From contig JABGPL010000042.1 of NCBI GenBank assembly GCA_018644935.1, positions 1-35,462 of the forward strand: a stretch of DNA of 35,462 nt, written 5' to 3'. The notes under the pieces were generated by a model. That model was not told the DNA's origin and did no database searches. It saw only the letters and a program-made list of their open reading frames with translations. Shown here one piece after another: positions 16,859 through 25,326 of this stretch (its first letter is position 1; every line of letters starts with the position of its first letter). The DNA comes from Calditrichota bacterium (GTDB lineage Bacteria > Electryoneota > AABM5-125-24 > Hatepunaeales > Hatepunaeaceae). The translations under genes and the position numbers were made by a program.

Positions 16859-18679
16859 ATGAAAGCCTGTAATTTATTGTTAATTCTAATTTTTGGTTTC
16901 ACCTTAGTTTTCCCAATTCCTACTCACGCTGAAACTATCCATGTTCCGGCCGATCACGAGACCATTCAGGTGGCAATTAATGCTGCAGAAAACGGTGACT
17001 CTGTACTCGTTGCACCGGGAGAGTATGTTGAAAATATCAATTTTAGCGGGAAGTTGATCTCGGTTATTGGCAATCCGGGTAATCCATCCGAAGTAATCAT
17101 TAATGGAAATGAGAATGGGTCAGTCGTTCTATTTACTACTGGTGAGGGAGAAGAGGCTGTTTTAAATGGATTCACGATTACGGGAGGAAATGGAGATGTG
17201 TTCGAAAGAGGTGATAATTTTGGAGGGGGCATATTAATCTTTGAATCAAGCCCCATCATAAAAAATTCCATTTGCCAACGAAATGTAATGCAAGATCTTG
17301 GACGAAGTGAGGGAGGAGGTATTGCAATTGTGCGGGGTTCAGCAGTTATCGAACATTGTATCGTCAGAGGAAACATTGCCGGTGATGGTGGTGGCATCGC
17401 AGTTATCTGGGGAAGTTCAGCAAGATTGTTAAATGTGGAGATACTAAACAACGAAGCCCGAAGTGGAGAATCCAGCGATGGTGGCGGCATAAATATCACT
17501 GGGGAGGGGAGCAGTGTTGAACTTACGAATTGTCGCGTTTCAGGGAATTTTGCCGGTTGGGGTGCTGGAATATCTTTCAGATATGGAGCTAGTGGAGTTA
17601 TCAATAATTGCGAGATATCCAATCATGATGCCTATTATGGCTCTGCAGTTTTCGCACTTCAGTGTCTACTAGAAATGAGCAATGTGACAATATCAAACAA
17701 TATTGTTAGTGACAGGTTAGAAGATATTGGAGTGCTACAGCTCAGTGATGGAGCTTTAATGATGACAAATTCAATAATGCTCAACCCGGGTGAGATAGAG
17801 ATAACCGGCCTCTATGGAAATTTAGGTGGACAGGAGATAGATATTGCATATTCGTCTATTGAAGGTGGTCAGGGTGGTTTCGGGGACGAATTCGCGGAAA
17901 TCTTGTGGGGAAATGGTTGCATTGATGAGGATCCCTTGTTTGCGGATCCCGAAAATGGAGTTTACAACCTGACACCCGACTCACCTTGCATTGACACCGG
18001 AAATCCGAATGACGATTTCGACCCAGACGGTACGCGTGCTGATATGGGAGCCTATTATTTCCATCAGCAGGACATACAGATTGAGCAGGATTTATTAGAT
18101 TTCGGTCATCTCGATTGTGGGCTTCAGGACAGCCTTGAGTTAAGGATTCAGAACGTCGGCATAGTACCATTAAGCATTATTTCTCAAACAATCACTCAAA
18201 ATGAACCTGCCTTTTTACAGGGATTGGGTAGAGGTGAGGTTGTAATTGAGCCTGAATCCGTTCATTCCAGTTGGATCATCTTCATACCGACTGATTTAGT
18301 GCCGTTCGAGGGCATTCTCGAAATAGAATCAGACGACCCTGATGAACCGGTAGTCCAGGTAATTCTCCGAGGCGAAGCGGAACTTACTATTAATTCTGAT
18401 GTGAGTGACATACCGGGCAGATTCGCAATAACTGAAATCTACCCAAATCCGTTCAACACAAAAACAAGAGTGACTTATTCTCTTGGATATCCATCGAAAG
18501 TGTCTGCCCAGATTTTCGACCTTTCAGGCAGAGTTATTGAATCATTAGTGAATGAAATACAACCGGCCGGTCAACATTTAATAACATGGAACAGCCGAGA
18601 TGCAGTCTCAGGAGTTTATTTACTTCGGATGGAATCTTCTGACTTTAGTGATGTTCGGAAGGTTGTGCTGGTTCGATGA
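16859..18679 (+). CDS. Secreted right-handed beta-helix protein with type IX sorting domain
   Basis: The ATG at 16859 follows a GGAG site. The 606-residue product has a signal peptide ending near T-H-A-E, then I-H-V-P-A-D-H-E-T-I-Q-V-A-I-N-A-A-E-N-G-D, the usual opening of pectate-lyase-like beta-helices. Coils rich in G-G-G-I and N-N follow (about 25-350), then the capping motif D-P-L-F-A-D...L-T-P-D-S-P-C-I-D-T-G-N-P (about 355-400), common in such surface proteins. Residues 405-505 look like an ASH/choice-of-anchor module. Sorting domain: Y-P-N-P-F-N near 528, then S-G-V-Y-L-L-R-M and the terminal V-V-L-V-R. The fold suggests polysaccharide binding or lysis, but no lyase catalytic residues can be named. 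It is downstream of the peptidase gene on the same strand, 175 bases apart with a palindrome between, so probably a separate transcript. Confidence 0.9.
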   Translation: MKACNLLLILIFGFTLVFPIPTHAETIHVPADHETIQVAINAAENGDSVLVAPGEYVENINFSGKLISVIGNPGNPSEVIINGNENGSVVLFTTGEGEEAVLNGFTITGGNGDVFERGDNFGGGILIFESSPIIKNSICQRNVMQDLGRSEGGGIAIVRGSAVIEHCIVRGNIAGDGGGIAVIWGSSARLLNVEILNNEARSGESSDGGGINITGEGSSVELTNCRVSGNFAGWGAGISFRYGASGVINNCEISNHDAYYGSAVFALQCLLEMSNVTISNNIVSDRLEDIGVLQLSDGALMMTNSIMLNPGEIEITGLYGNLGGQEIDIAYSSIEGGQGGFGDEFAEILWGNGCIDEDPLFADPENGVYNLTPDSPCIDTGNPNDDFDPDGTRADMGAYYFHQQDIQIEQDLLDFGHLDCGLQDSLELRIQNVGIVPLSIISQTITQNEPAFLQGLGRGEVVIEPESVHSSWIIFIPTDLVPFEGILEIESDDPDEPVVQVILRGEAELTINSDVSDIPGRFAITEIYPNPFNTKTRVTYSLGYPSKVSAQIFDLSGRVIESLVNEIQPAGQHLITWNSRDAVSGVYLLRMESSDFSDVRKVVLVR

Positions 18680-18812
18680 TTTGGGATCAGTATATGGGTG
18701 AATGATTATTCAATCTAAGCTCCTGCTTTGCCTTGCAAATTGCACATCTAAGTAGCAGTGCTCTCCCAGCCCGGGAATCTCAATGTTATCAAACAAAAAG
18801 ACAAAACTGGTT

Positions 18813-18843
18813 AAACACCCTGACAAATACATTCGGGGTGTTT
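18813..18843. terminator. Bidirectional hairpin terminator between convergent genes
   Basis: AAACACCC (18813-18820) pairs with GGGTGTTT (18836-18843) over a 15-base loop, followed on the plus strand by a T-rich run (TTTTCTTTTT). It lies between the beta-helix gene (plus) and the response-regulator gene (minus, stop at 18860) and can serve both. Confidence 0.7.
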
Positions 18844-18859
18844 TCTTTTTCCTAAAAGA

Positions 18860-19678
18860 TTACTTGTGTTTGGGTAAATCCGGATATATTTCTCTTAAGC
18901 AATCGGGACAGATCCCGTGAATGAATTCACTCATTTCACTATCGGGTATATGATTCTCGGTATCTTGCCAGTTGCCTTTGTCATCTTTGATCCTCCCACA
19001 GGATGCACATAAGAAGGGTTTACTATTTCCATCATCAATTTTTTTGTGCTCAAGAAAATCCGGAAATATCTCTTTTTTACAACCTGGACAGATCCCATGT
19101 GAAAACTCAACCTTTGTACTGGCTCCTATGTAATCTTCGACCTCCTGCCAATATCCTTTGTCATCTCTAATTTTCTTGCATGATGCACATATTGGCAGCA
19201 AACCACTCAATGTCTGAATCCGAGATTGAGCCAATTCTAATTCTTCGTTCTTCTTTTTTAACTCATCTCTTTGGATTCGGATTTTTTTATATGAATCTGC
19301 GAGTGAGATTACCGAGCGAACACGCGCGATTAGCTCTATCATGTCATATGGTTTTCTTAAATAGTCAATTGCTCGCGCTTGGAAGGCAGTACTCAGGTCT
19401 TCAGACGATGTCATAAAACCGGTACATATAATCACAGGTATGTTTTCTGTTTTTTTATTGGATTTTAGTCGGTTGATTACCTCAATCCCTGAAATCCCTG
19501 GCATTACCCAGTCTATTATGATTAAATCCGGATCTTTTTCAGACGCTATTCGCAGACAAGTTTCACCATCCATAGCTTGGATAATGTCGTAATTCTCTTC
19601 AGTTCTCTCAAGGTATGCCACTAAAACCTTGAGACTTGAAGGTTCATCATCAACTACAAGAATTATCTTAGTACTCAT
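18860..19678 (-). CDS. Response regulator with two tandem four-cysteine (zinc-ribbon-like) modules
   Basis: The ATG at 19678 has a GGAG site upstream. Residues 1-125 are a receiver domain with the acidic pair D10/D11, phospho-acceptor D56 in I-I-D-W-V-M-P-G, T86 and K109 in L-R-K-P-Y-D. A charged coiled coil follows (about 128-157). The rest is two copies of a module of about 50 residues: L-P-I-C-A-S-C-K-K-I-R-D-D-K-G-Y-W with H-G-I-C-P-G-C (C164, C167, C197, C200), and F-L-C-A-S-C-G-R-I-K-D-D-K-G-N-W with H-G-I-C-P-D-C (C224, C227, C257, C260). This module is known at the C-terminus of many kinases and regulators, usually singly; its role is not established, and zinc binding is inferred from the cysteines. 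There is no DNA-binding or enzymatic output domain and no partner kinase in the window. Confidence 0.9.
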   Translation of the reverse strand: MSTKIILVVDDEPSSLKVLVAYLERTEENYDIIQAMDGETCLRIASEKDPDLIIIDWVMPGISGIEVINRLKSNKKTENIPVIICTGFMTSSEDLSTAFQARAIDYLRKPYDMIELIARVRSVISLADSYKKIRIQRDELKKKNEELELAQSRIQTLSGLLPICASCKKIRDDKGYWQEVEDYIGASTKVEFSHGICPGCKKEIFPDFLEHKKIDDGNSKPFLCASCGRIKDDKGNWQDTENHIPDSEMSEFIHGICPDCLREIYPDLPKHK

Positions 19679-20153
19679 TAAACTACTCCGGACGTGTTGA
19701 ATTTATCTGACGAATCCGAGTTCAAACTGATGAATGGGTAGATTACCCACTCAAATACTGACTTCACATGTTGCATCCTATAATCTAATAGTGAATTAGC
19801 TGCTTCACGTAATTATTTTTTAAGTTAAGGCTTTAGACTACTATTCTCCAATTTATTTTGCAACTAATACTCTAATTTTACAATTTGATTGGGAATTCAA
19901 GATTTTTGACTCAATGTTCAGAAGGCTTGGCTTGTTCGGTGAGTCAGATATAAAGCCCGGGCTCGTTCCGTAAGGAACTCCTTCTATTGAAATTAAAATT
20001 AGAAAAACCTCAATAATCCCGATCCCGTCGATCGGTGTTTTGCAACTATGCAGTTAAATCCCTATTCCGAATCCCTAACATCCCACTCACTTGCTAACAG
20101 ACCAAATTATGTGTATTAATATCTATTAAATCCAATATCTATGGAGATTTTTT
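19679..20153. other. Intergenic region without a recognisable gene
   Basis: AT-rich, many stops in all frames. It contains a CCCGGG-type palindrome (about 19956-19963), a GTTCCGTAAGGAAC hairpin right after it and a CCGATC...GATCGG hairpin near 20020-20036. The part next to 19678 should carry the response-regulator promoter and the right end the promoter of the broken gene at 20154. Confidence 0.45.
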
Positions 20154-20385
20154 ATGTCTGAACTGACATTTGATTTTTGTATAGACGGAGACAATGCCGA
20201 AGTTGGTGCAAATGAAAAATAGTAATACTTGAAGCGGAATTTGAAACACATGTGCTTGTCAGGAAGGGACCTATCTGCCCGGTAAATCTGAGAAGCTCGG
20301 GATTGATCCTGTAACATCTGCGATAATCCTTACACAGCTGGGCGCAGTCGCGGAATGGGTTTCGGAAGCTTGGGCAGGAGAGTGA
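20154..20385 (+). pseudogene. Small gene broken by two frameshifts
   Basis: A GGAG site lies seven to eight bases before ATG 20154. The first frame reads MSELTFDFCIDGDNAEVGAN and stops at TAG 20220, inside an A-run. Shifting frame there continues K-I-V-I-L-E-A-E-F-E-T-H-V-L-V-R-K to about 20263. A second shift, in the GGAAGGGA stretch, continues E-G-T-Y-L-P-G-K-S-E-K-L-G-I-D-P-V-T-S and then I-I-L-T-Q-L-G-A-V-A-E-W-V-S-E-A-W-A-G-E with a stop at 20383-20385. The rejoined product is about 79 residues, acidic, with a hydrophobic C-terminal helix. Both shifts fall in short homopolymers, so real decay, assembly error and programmed frameshifting are all open. I do not recognise the family. Confidence 0.55.
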
Positions 20386-20450
20386 GGCGAAACAGGTGTA
20401 GGATTTGATTAATTAGTTATTGGGGTGATGTAGTGTTATGGTGTAGGGTG

Positions 20451-20487
20451 AGTGGCCTGGGATAATTGTTACTAAAGTTTCTTTACT
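20451..20487 (+). repeat. Solitary copy of a 37-bp repeat arm
   Basis: Matches the left arm of the inverted repeat at 25030-25129 at 31 of 37 positions without gaps (shared blocks TGGGATA, TTGTTAC, GTTTCTTTAC). No second arm was found nearby. It lies between the broken gene and the metallophosphoesterase gene. Confidence 0.6.
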
Positions 20488-20582
20488 ATTTAAATTGCAA
20501 TAATCCTCAATCTTTCATCAAACAATGAGTTTTTAGGAAATACTGGCAGGGAATCAATCTAAAAAATATAAGGAGAATTATC

Positions 20583-21563
20583 TTGAAATTGAAAACAATT
20601 GTACCAGTACTGCTTTTAGTTCTTTTACTAATTCTCGGCTGCTCACAGTCGGGTGTCTCACATCTCTCGCAAGCGGATGGTGGTCTTCCGCCGTTTACGA
20701 GCATGAAGGGAACAGGAACACTAAGTCCTTCCCAGAATAATCACTTCAGCTTTGCCGTCTTTGGCGATAGCCAGGGAGATGAAAAATCACGCATAATGAT
20801 CGGTAAAATCTTTGAAGAGATTAATCAGTATCAACCTGTGCGCCCAGTGTTTGCCTTCTGCTTAGGAGATATTGTCAAAGGAAAAGATCCTCAAGATCCC
20901 ACGAAACACATCAGGCAGAAATTCTCAGACTATCTGGAACTCGCGAAAACAGCAGGGGTTCCAGTGTTTAATACACCGGGCAATCATGAGATGGACGACG
21001 CTGATGATATTCCCAGTGAAAGGATGCAAAAGATATATCAAGAGAGTGTTGGTCCGACCCATGGGTCTTTCGACTATGGAAATTCACACTTCATTGCCCT
21101 GAACACCGAGGATGTTCCTCCAGCAGGCACACCACCTCCACCAAAAGGAGTTGAGTTCAGTTTTATCAGCGATAAACAGCTTGCACAACTCGATAAAGAC
21201 CTCGAAGCAAACCGGGACAAAACACACATCTTTGTCATGATGCATTATCCCATGAAACCGCACCGACGACAGGACATTCTAAATCCTGCCAGCCTCAAAA
21301 AGGTGATTAACATTTTCAAGAAATACGACAACATTGCTTATGTCTTTGCATCTCATGAACATCTGTTCTATAACCCACAAGATCCGGGCAATGTAGAGAC
21401 TGTTGCACCTTTTAGCGTGGGAGATCCCACTCGCTATCTGGTTTCAGGAGGTGGAGGTGCAGGTATTTATGTTGATGGAGCAGAAGGGGGATTTCACCAT
21501 TACCTGATCATTGAAGTCGACGGGAACAAAATTTCTGTCAAAATACATAAAATGGATGGTTAA
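20583..21563 (+). CDS. Metallophosphoesterase lipoprotein (calcineurin-like)
   Basis: The TTG start at 20583 has AAGGAG eight bases upstream. The N-terminus is a lipoprotein signal ending in the lipobox L-I-L-G-C (Cys20), so the mature protein should be anchored to a membrane facing the periplasm or cell surface. The calcineurin-like dinuclear metal site is complete in order: D62 in F-G-D-S-Q (Gln64 in place of the classical His), D96 in L-G-D-I-V, N134-H135 in P-G-N-H-E-M, H221 in M-M-H-Y-P-M, and H258/H260 in A-S-H-E-H. The family hydrolyses phosphomono- or diesters; the substrate is not readable. The 326-residue length is normal. It stands alone and converges on the LVIVD-repeat gene, with a hairpin between. 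Confidence 0.92.
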   Translation: MKLKTIVPVLLLVLLLILGCSQSGVSHLSQADGGLPPFTSMKGTGTLSPSQNNHFSFAVFGDSQGDEKSRIMIGKIFEEINQYQPVRPVFAFCLGDIVKGKDPQDPTKHIRQKFSDYLELAKTAGVPVFNTPGNHEMDDADDIPSERMQKIYQESVGPTHGSFDYGNSHFIALNTEDVPPAGTPPPPKGVEFSFISDKQLAQLDKDLEANRDKTHIFVMMHYPMKPHRRQDILNPASLKKVINIFKKYDNIAYVFASHEHLFYNPQDPGNVETVAPFSVGDPTRYLVSGGGGAGIYVDGAEGGFHHYLIIEVDGNKISVKIHKMDG

Positions 21564-21584
21564 TAAGGAATTTGTAGAACCATG

Positions 21585-21611
21585 AAGCCCGGGCTATTGC
21601 AGCCCGGGGCT
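21585..21611. terminator. CCCGGG palindrome between convergent genes, terminator or repeat
   Basis: AGCCCGGGCT (21586-21595) and AGCCCGGGGCT (21601-21611) are separated by ATTGC. Each half is itself palindromic and the two can also pair with each other. It sits between the stops at 21563 (plus) and 21622 (minus), so it can stop both, but no T-tract is present. It shares TTGCAGCCCGGG with 16724-16760. Confidence 0.55.
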
Positions 21612-21621
21612 CTCCATCAAT

Positions 21622-24600
21622 TCATTTAACAAGCACCATTTTACTGGTCTGACTGTACCTATCCGCAGTCAACCGATAGAAATAGATCCCAGCCGGGGCA
21701 CGTGCGTTCCAGACAACATGATGATATCCAGCGTTTATTGGACCATCGACAAGTGAAGCTTCAAACCTGCCATATATGTCATAAATATCAATCCTGATTT
21801 GAGCAGTACTCGGAACCGTGAAAGATATTGTGGTAGAATTATTAAACGGGTTGGGGTAATTCAGCCCGAGTGAGAATTGATCAGGCAATACTATTTGTGG
21901 GTCATCGACTGACTGGGTGAAGGGGATTACAATATCATATCGATTGAAGGATTCGGTTAAAAGCAATCCATCTGATGCCTCAACGTACCATGTAGCGGTA
22001 ATCTGCTCCCATATTCCGAGATATGCGGATATTGTGTCCATTTCACTGATTGAAATTGTAGTATCAGTGCCAGTATCAAATGTGAAAATGGTGTCTAAAT
22101 CATTATAATCGATGTTCAAATTCAAACAATAACCGACAGAGTCGCTGTCTATATCGGAGCTCCCCTGCCAAATGAATGTGGCTTCATTTTCAGGAATTAC
22201 CGCCCCATCAGCTGGCACGAGTAATCCGAATCGTCTTGGGGCATCATTAACCGGTTCGATTCTCACATTGAATGCTTCACTTAATGCAGCACCCTCCGCA
22301 TCCTGGCATCTCAGGGTTATTTCCGCACCTCCAGGAAGGTTGAAATCCTGTTCCGGATTAAGAGAAAGCACAGCATTCCGCTCAATGCTCAAAGCCAATG
22401 GTTCCGGTGCATCAATTATGATATACTGGAGTTCCTCGTTGTCAGGATCGTGGAAGATTGTGTCAAGCATGGCAATTTCTAGGCGACCTCCATCTTCTAT
22501 GTGAACGATGTCAGCTAAGGGGTTTATTAAAAACGGTGCGCGATTTAGGTTTTCAATTTGAATGTTTACTATAATTGAGCTTTCACTTTCTCCATCGGAA
22601 GCAATAAATATCGGATTATATTCACCAGCGTCATCATATCCGGTAACCCAACGAAAGTGACCCCTGCCTTCACCTTCATCGGTGAATTCGATGTCGTCAG
22701 GCAGGTTCCTCTGGTCCATGTCCAAGGCAATCTCATTGCCGTTTGGGTCCACGGCTACCATCTCAAACTCGACGGTATCAGTTTCGGTGACAATAACGTT
22801 TTCCGGCTCAATTGACCAATCGGGGGGAAAGGGGATTCCCATGGCTCCTGCACAGTCGAAAATATTTAAGTGACTGCCATTAGCTATAAATGAATACTCA
22901 CCTTGAATGGCAAGTGACCCATAAGACGAATAGTCAATAAAAGATCCTCTAACTTCAGGATTTCCTGGATCGGAGATATCTAATATCCACATAGAATGAG
23001 GATACTTGCTCGTTACAACTGCAAATTCATTTTGCACGTCAATTCCACCTGGAGCGCATTCCCATTGAAAAAATGCTAATTCTTCCGGATTTGCAGGATC
23101 AGAAACATCAATTATCCACAACCCGGAGTCTGGTTCCTCTTGTTTATAAACAGGTAAAAATGCAATTTCATTTTGTACGGCAAGACTGCGAATTTTACGT
23201 CCTGGGAGATTCCCAACCTCCTCAGGATTTTCTCGGTCACTAACGTCAATAATTGTTAAACCTCTATTATTATTGGCGATATAAACAAATCCGTTATCAA
23301 TTACCAGATCAAATACTATGTCTTCTGTATCTATATCAGAGACTATAACTGGGTCCTCGGGATTTGTGACATCAACAATGGCCATTCTTGTCCTCCACCT
23401 CCGATCTAGTTGTGATGAGGATAGATAAGCATGGGTATCATCTGCGGCAACAATAAAGCATGGAAAATTCACGCGCCCAATCCTTCTTGGTCTTTGAGGA
23501 TCATTTATATCTAACACCTCCATCCCTCCAGAACCTGTGGCAAAATAAACATAATCACCAATCATGTCTACATCAGCAATGTCCCCTGAATTTGGAGCAT
23601 ATCCTGCTAAATATATTGGATTCTCTGGATTTGCAACGCTTATAAGATTTAGTTCAGCAAAATGTAACTCGTCTTCTTCGTCTTCAAATTCTGACCAAAG
23701 ATTCCCTTCGAGTAAAAACAGAATATCGTCCCTAACAAGGACTCCACTCGCATAACCCATTGAAAGAAAACGATCAGTTTGATTTGGTCTGATCGGGTCC
23801 TCAAGATCGTATAAATAAACGCCAACAGCAGTTTGACTGTTACGTGGAAAATCCTCACAGACATTCATTATCAACTTATCATCTTCAATTTCAAAATCAG
23901 AAGAGTGGCGATTTCCTACTCCATTTGAAAGTAGTTCTGGATTAGCAATATCTTCTATGTCATAAACAGATAAATAGCCCCAATCATATTGAGAATAAGC
24001 CAAATTGTCTCGGATTTGTGTCTTCTTGTACGAACGCCCCCTCTGAAACGAGGATATTTCATCCGGTTCTTGAATGTTAGAAACATCCAGAAAAATAACT
24101 CCGGATTCTTCAGTACTAAATACTGCCAGGTTTTCCTTTATGACAATATGGTTTACATCACCATATTCTTCAATCTGGAGAATAATCTCTGGTTCATTGA
24201 GATTCTCGATATTAATAATATACACCCCTTCATCATCGTAAGATGCGAAGATAGTAGAACCACATACAGCCACACCAAGTGGATCTTCAGGCATATCTGT
24301 TGCAGAAATTATCTCAGGCTGTTCAGGTTCTGAAACATCAACAATAATTAGACCTACTCTCAAGCATGAAATGACAGCTAAATCATCTTCAACGTCGAAA
24401 TACATTCCATAGTCTAAGTCTATTGATCCGATAATTACAGGATTCTCGTCGAGGTTGGTTATTGTCAAGTTTTGTTGTGCCAATAAATAAGCTTGATCAT
24501 TTTCAAATATAATGCTGTGAGGAGAAATACCTCTCAAATGACCAGCTTGAGAAAGATGATTTTCTTCGCTTATGGTCATCACATTCAACCCAGTGTGATC

Positions 24601-24759
24601 AGTTGCTACATAGACAATTTCACCAGAAATGGCTACAGCGTATGCCTCATCCCAATAGTTAAACATACTTCCCACCTGTCTAATTCCGAGACTATCCTGA
24701 GCGTTTAGCTGGATTGTGGTGAGCAAAACTACAAATAATAATGTAAAAAGATACTTCAT
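21622..24759 (-). CDS. Large LVIVD-repeat beta-propeller protein with type IX sorting domain
   Basis: Two ATGs are adjacent (24762 and 24759). GGAG at 24765-24768 is two bases from the first and five from the second, so 24759 is chosen; the product is 1045 residues starting with a signal peptide (MKYLFTLLFVVLLTTIQLNA). Residues about 20-636 are many repeats of the LVIVD type, with I-I-D-V-S-D-P-x-N-P-E and related motifs roughly every 40-50 residues, expected to fold as propellers. Cadherin/Ig-like modules follow (about 660-870, with D-D-A-G-E-Y and N-R-A-P), then another Ig-like module. Sorting domain: Y-P-N-P-F-N near 970, A-G-I-Y-F-Y-R-L and the terminal M-V-L-V-K. Surface or secreted; binding partner unknown. 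Confidence 0.9.
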   Translation of the reverse strand: MKYLFTLLFVVLLTTIQLNAQDSLGIRQVGSMFNYWDEAYAVAISGEIVYVATDHTGLNVMTISEENHLSQAGHLRGISPHSIIFENDQAYLLAQQNLTITNLDENPVIIGSIDLDYGMYFDVEDDLAVISCLRVGLIIVDVSEPEQPEIISATDMPEDPLGVAVCGSTIFASYDDEGVYIINIENLNEPEIILQIEEYGDVNHIVIKENLAVFSTEESGVIFLDVSNIQEPDEISSFQRGRSYKKTQIRDNLAYSQYDWGYLSVYDIEDIANPELLSNGVGNRHSSDFEIEDDKLIMNVCEDFPRNSQTAVGVYLYDLEDPIRPNQTDRFLSMGYASGVLVRDDILFLLEGNLWSEFEDEEDELHFAELNLISVANPENPIYLAGYAPNSGDIADVDMIGDYVYFATGSGGMEVLDINDPQRPRRIGRVNFPCFIVAADDTHAYLSSSQLDRRWRTRMAIVDVTNPEDPVIVSDIDTEDIVFDLVIDNGFVYIANNNRGLTIIDVSDRENPEEVGNLPGRKIRSLAVQNEIAFLPVYKQEEPDSGLWIIDVSDPANPEELAFFQWECAPGGIDVQNEFAVVTSKYPHSMWILDISDPGNPEVRGSFIDYSSYGSLAIQGEYSFIANGSHLNIFDCAGAMGIPFPPDWSIEPENVIVTETDTVEFEMVAVDPNGNEIALDMDQRNLPDDIEFTDEGEGRGHFRWVTGYDDAGEYNPIFIASDGESESSIIVNIQIENLNRAPFLINPLADIVHIEDGGRLEIAMLDTIFHDPDNEELQYIIIDAPEPLALSIERNAVLSLNPEQDFNLPGGAEITLRCQDAEGAALSEAFNVRIEPVNDAPRRFGLLVPADGAVIPENEATFIWQGSSDIDSDSVGYCLNLNIDYNDLDTIFTFDTGTDTTISISEMDTISAYLGIWEQITATWYVEASDGLLLTESFNRYDIVIPFTQSVDDPQIVLPDQFSLGLNYPNPFNNSTTISFTVPSTAQIRIDIYDIYGRFEASLVDGPINAGYHHVVWNARAPAGIYFYRLTADRYSQTSKMVLVK

Positions 24760-24762
24760 CAT

Positions 24763-24768
24763 CTCTCC
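24763..24768 (-). promoter_or_regulatory. Ribosome binding site deciding between two adjacent ATGs
   Basis: GGAGAG on the minus strand. The GGAG core is two bases before ATG 24762 and five before ATG 24759, favouring the second. Confidence 0.6.
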
Positions 24769-25003
24769 AAAAATTATGCAAAAATTGGAAGTCGTGTGAG
24801 TTGTGTTTGTGTGGATGTGAGGTGTTTAGGAAAAGTGGGTGTAAAGGCTATTGATTTATTTGATCAGGTTGATTCTTGAAATGAATCCCTAAAATCATTT
24901 TATCCACTACTCCTAATTACAAGATAACAAGAAGCAAGATTAAAAGCAAGAGGGAGCTATTCTGATTCCTATGAATCTGGATTAGGTTATTAATCGAGGA
25001 TTT

Positions 25004-25028
25004 GGGTTGAAGATATTCAACCCCTACA
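25004..25028. repeat. 25-bp palindromic direct repeat, copy 1
   Basis: GGGTTGAAGATATTCAACCC (25004-25023) followed by CTACA. It is identical to 25574-25598 and can form a hairpin with GGGTTGAA/TTCAACCC arms. Confidence 0.8.
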
Positions 25029-25029
25029 T

Positions 25030-25129
25030 GTGTGGCATGGGATACTTGTTACCCATGTTTCTTTACTGAAGAGTGCTGAGGGTGTTTGAATTGTAAGGAA
25101 ACACGGGCAATTAATAGCCCGTGCCACAC
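25030..25129. repeat. Miniature inverted-repeat element with 37-bp arms
   Basis: Left arm 25030-25066 (starts GTGTGGCATGGG) and right arm 25093-25129 (ends GTGCCACAC) are inverted copies matching at 29 of 37 positions without gaps, around a 26-base centre. A third, solitary arm is at 20451-20487. The form resembles a MITE or REP doublet, but no transposase or clear target duplication is visible. Confidence 0.65.
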
Positions 25130-25141
25130 TCGATTTTCTCT

Positions 25142-25203
25142 CACGAAGTAATGAATCCCGAAGGGTCGTGATGGTCGGGCAGGAATGCCCAACCTACTGG
25201 GCA
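25142..25203. repeat. Nested short palindromes
   Basis: CACGA...TCGTG (25142-25170) encloses CCCGAAGGG (25157-25165) and is followed by GGGCAGGAATGCCC (25177-25190). No T-tract follows. It looks like part of a dispersed intergenic element. Confidence 0.45.
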
Positions 25204-25326
25204 CGAAATCGGGAAAGATAAAGGAATCATTGACTTATCGTTCGGAATAGAGTATCTTCTGCAAAAGATAAGGCGATGCTGTTGGTTTCAATTGCATCAA
25301 AAAAACCATAAAGCTGGAGACGAAAA

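Larger units (their letters stand above)
24769..25326. other. Repeat-rich intergenic region
   Basis: No gene seen. The left third is AT-rich upstream sequence of the LVIVD-repeat gene. The rest is built of repeats listed separately: a palindrome at 25004-25028, a 37-bp inverted repeat at 25030-25129 and short palindromes at 25142-25203. The last 100 bases lead to the small gene at 25327. Confidence 0.6.

Noticed and set aside
16966-17622. A 218-codon minus-strand ORF inside the beta-helix gene
   Set aside because: The Pro/Ser/Thr-rich translation is the antisense of Gly-rich beta-helix coils; no start signal or domain.
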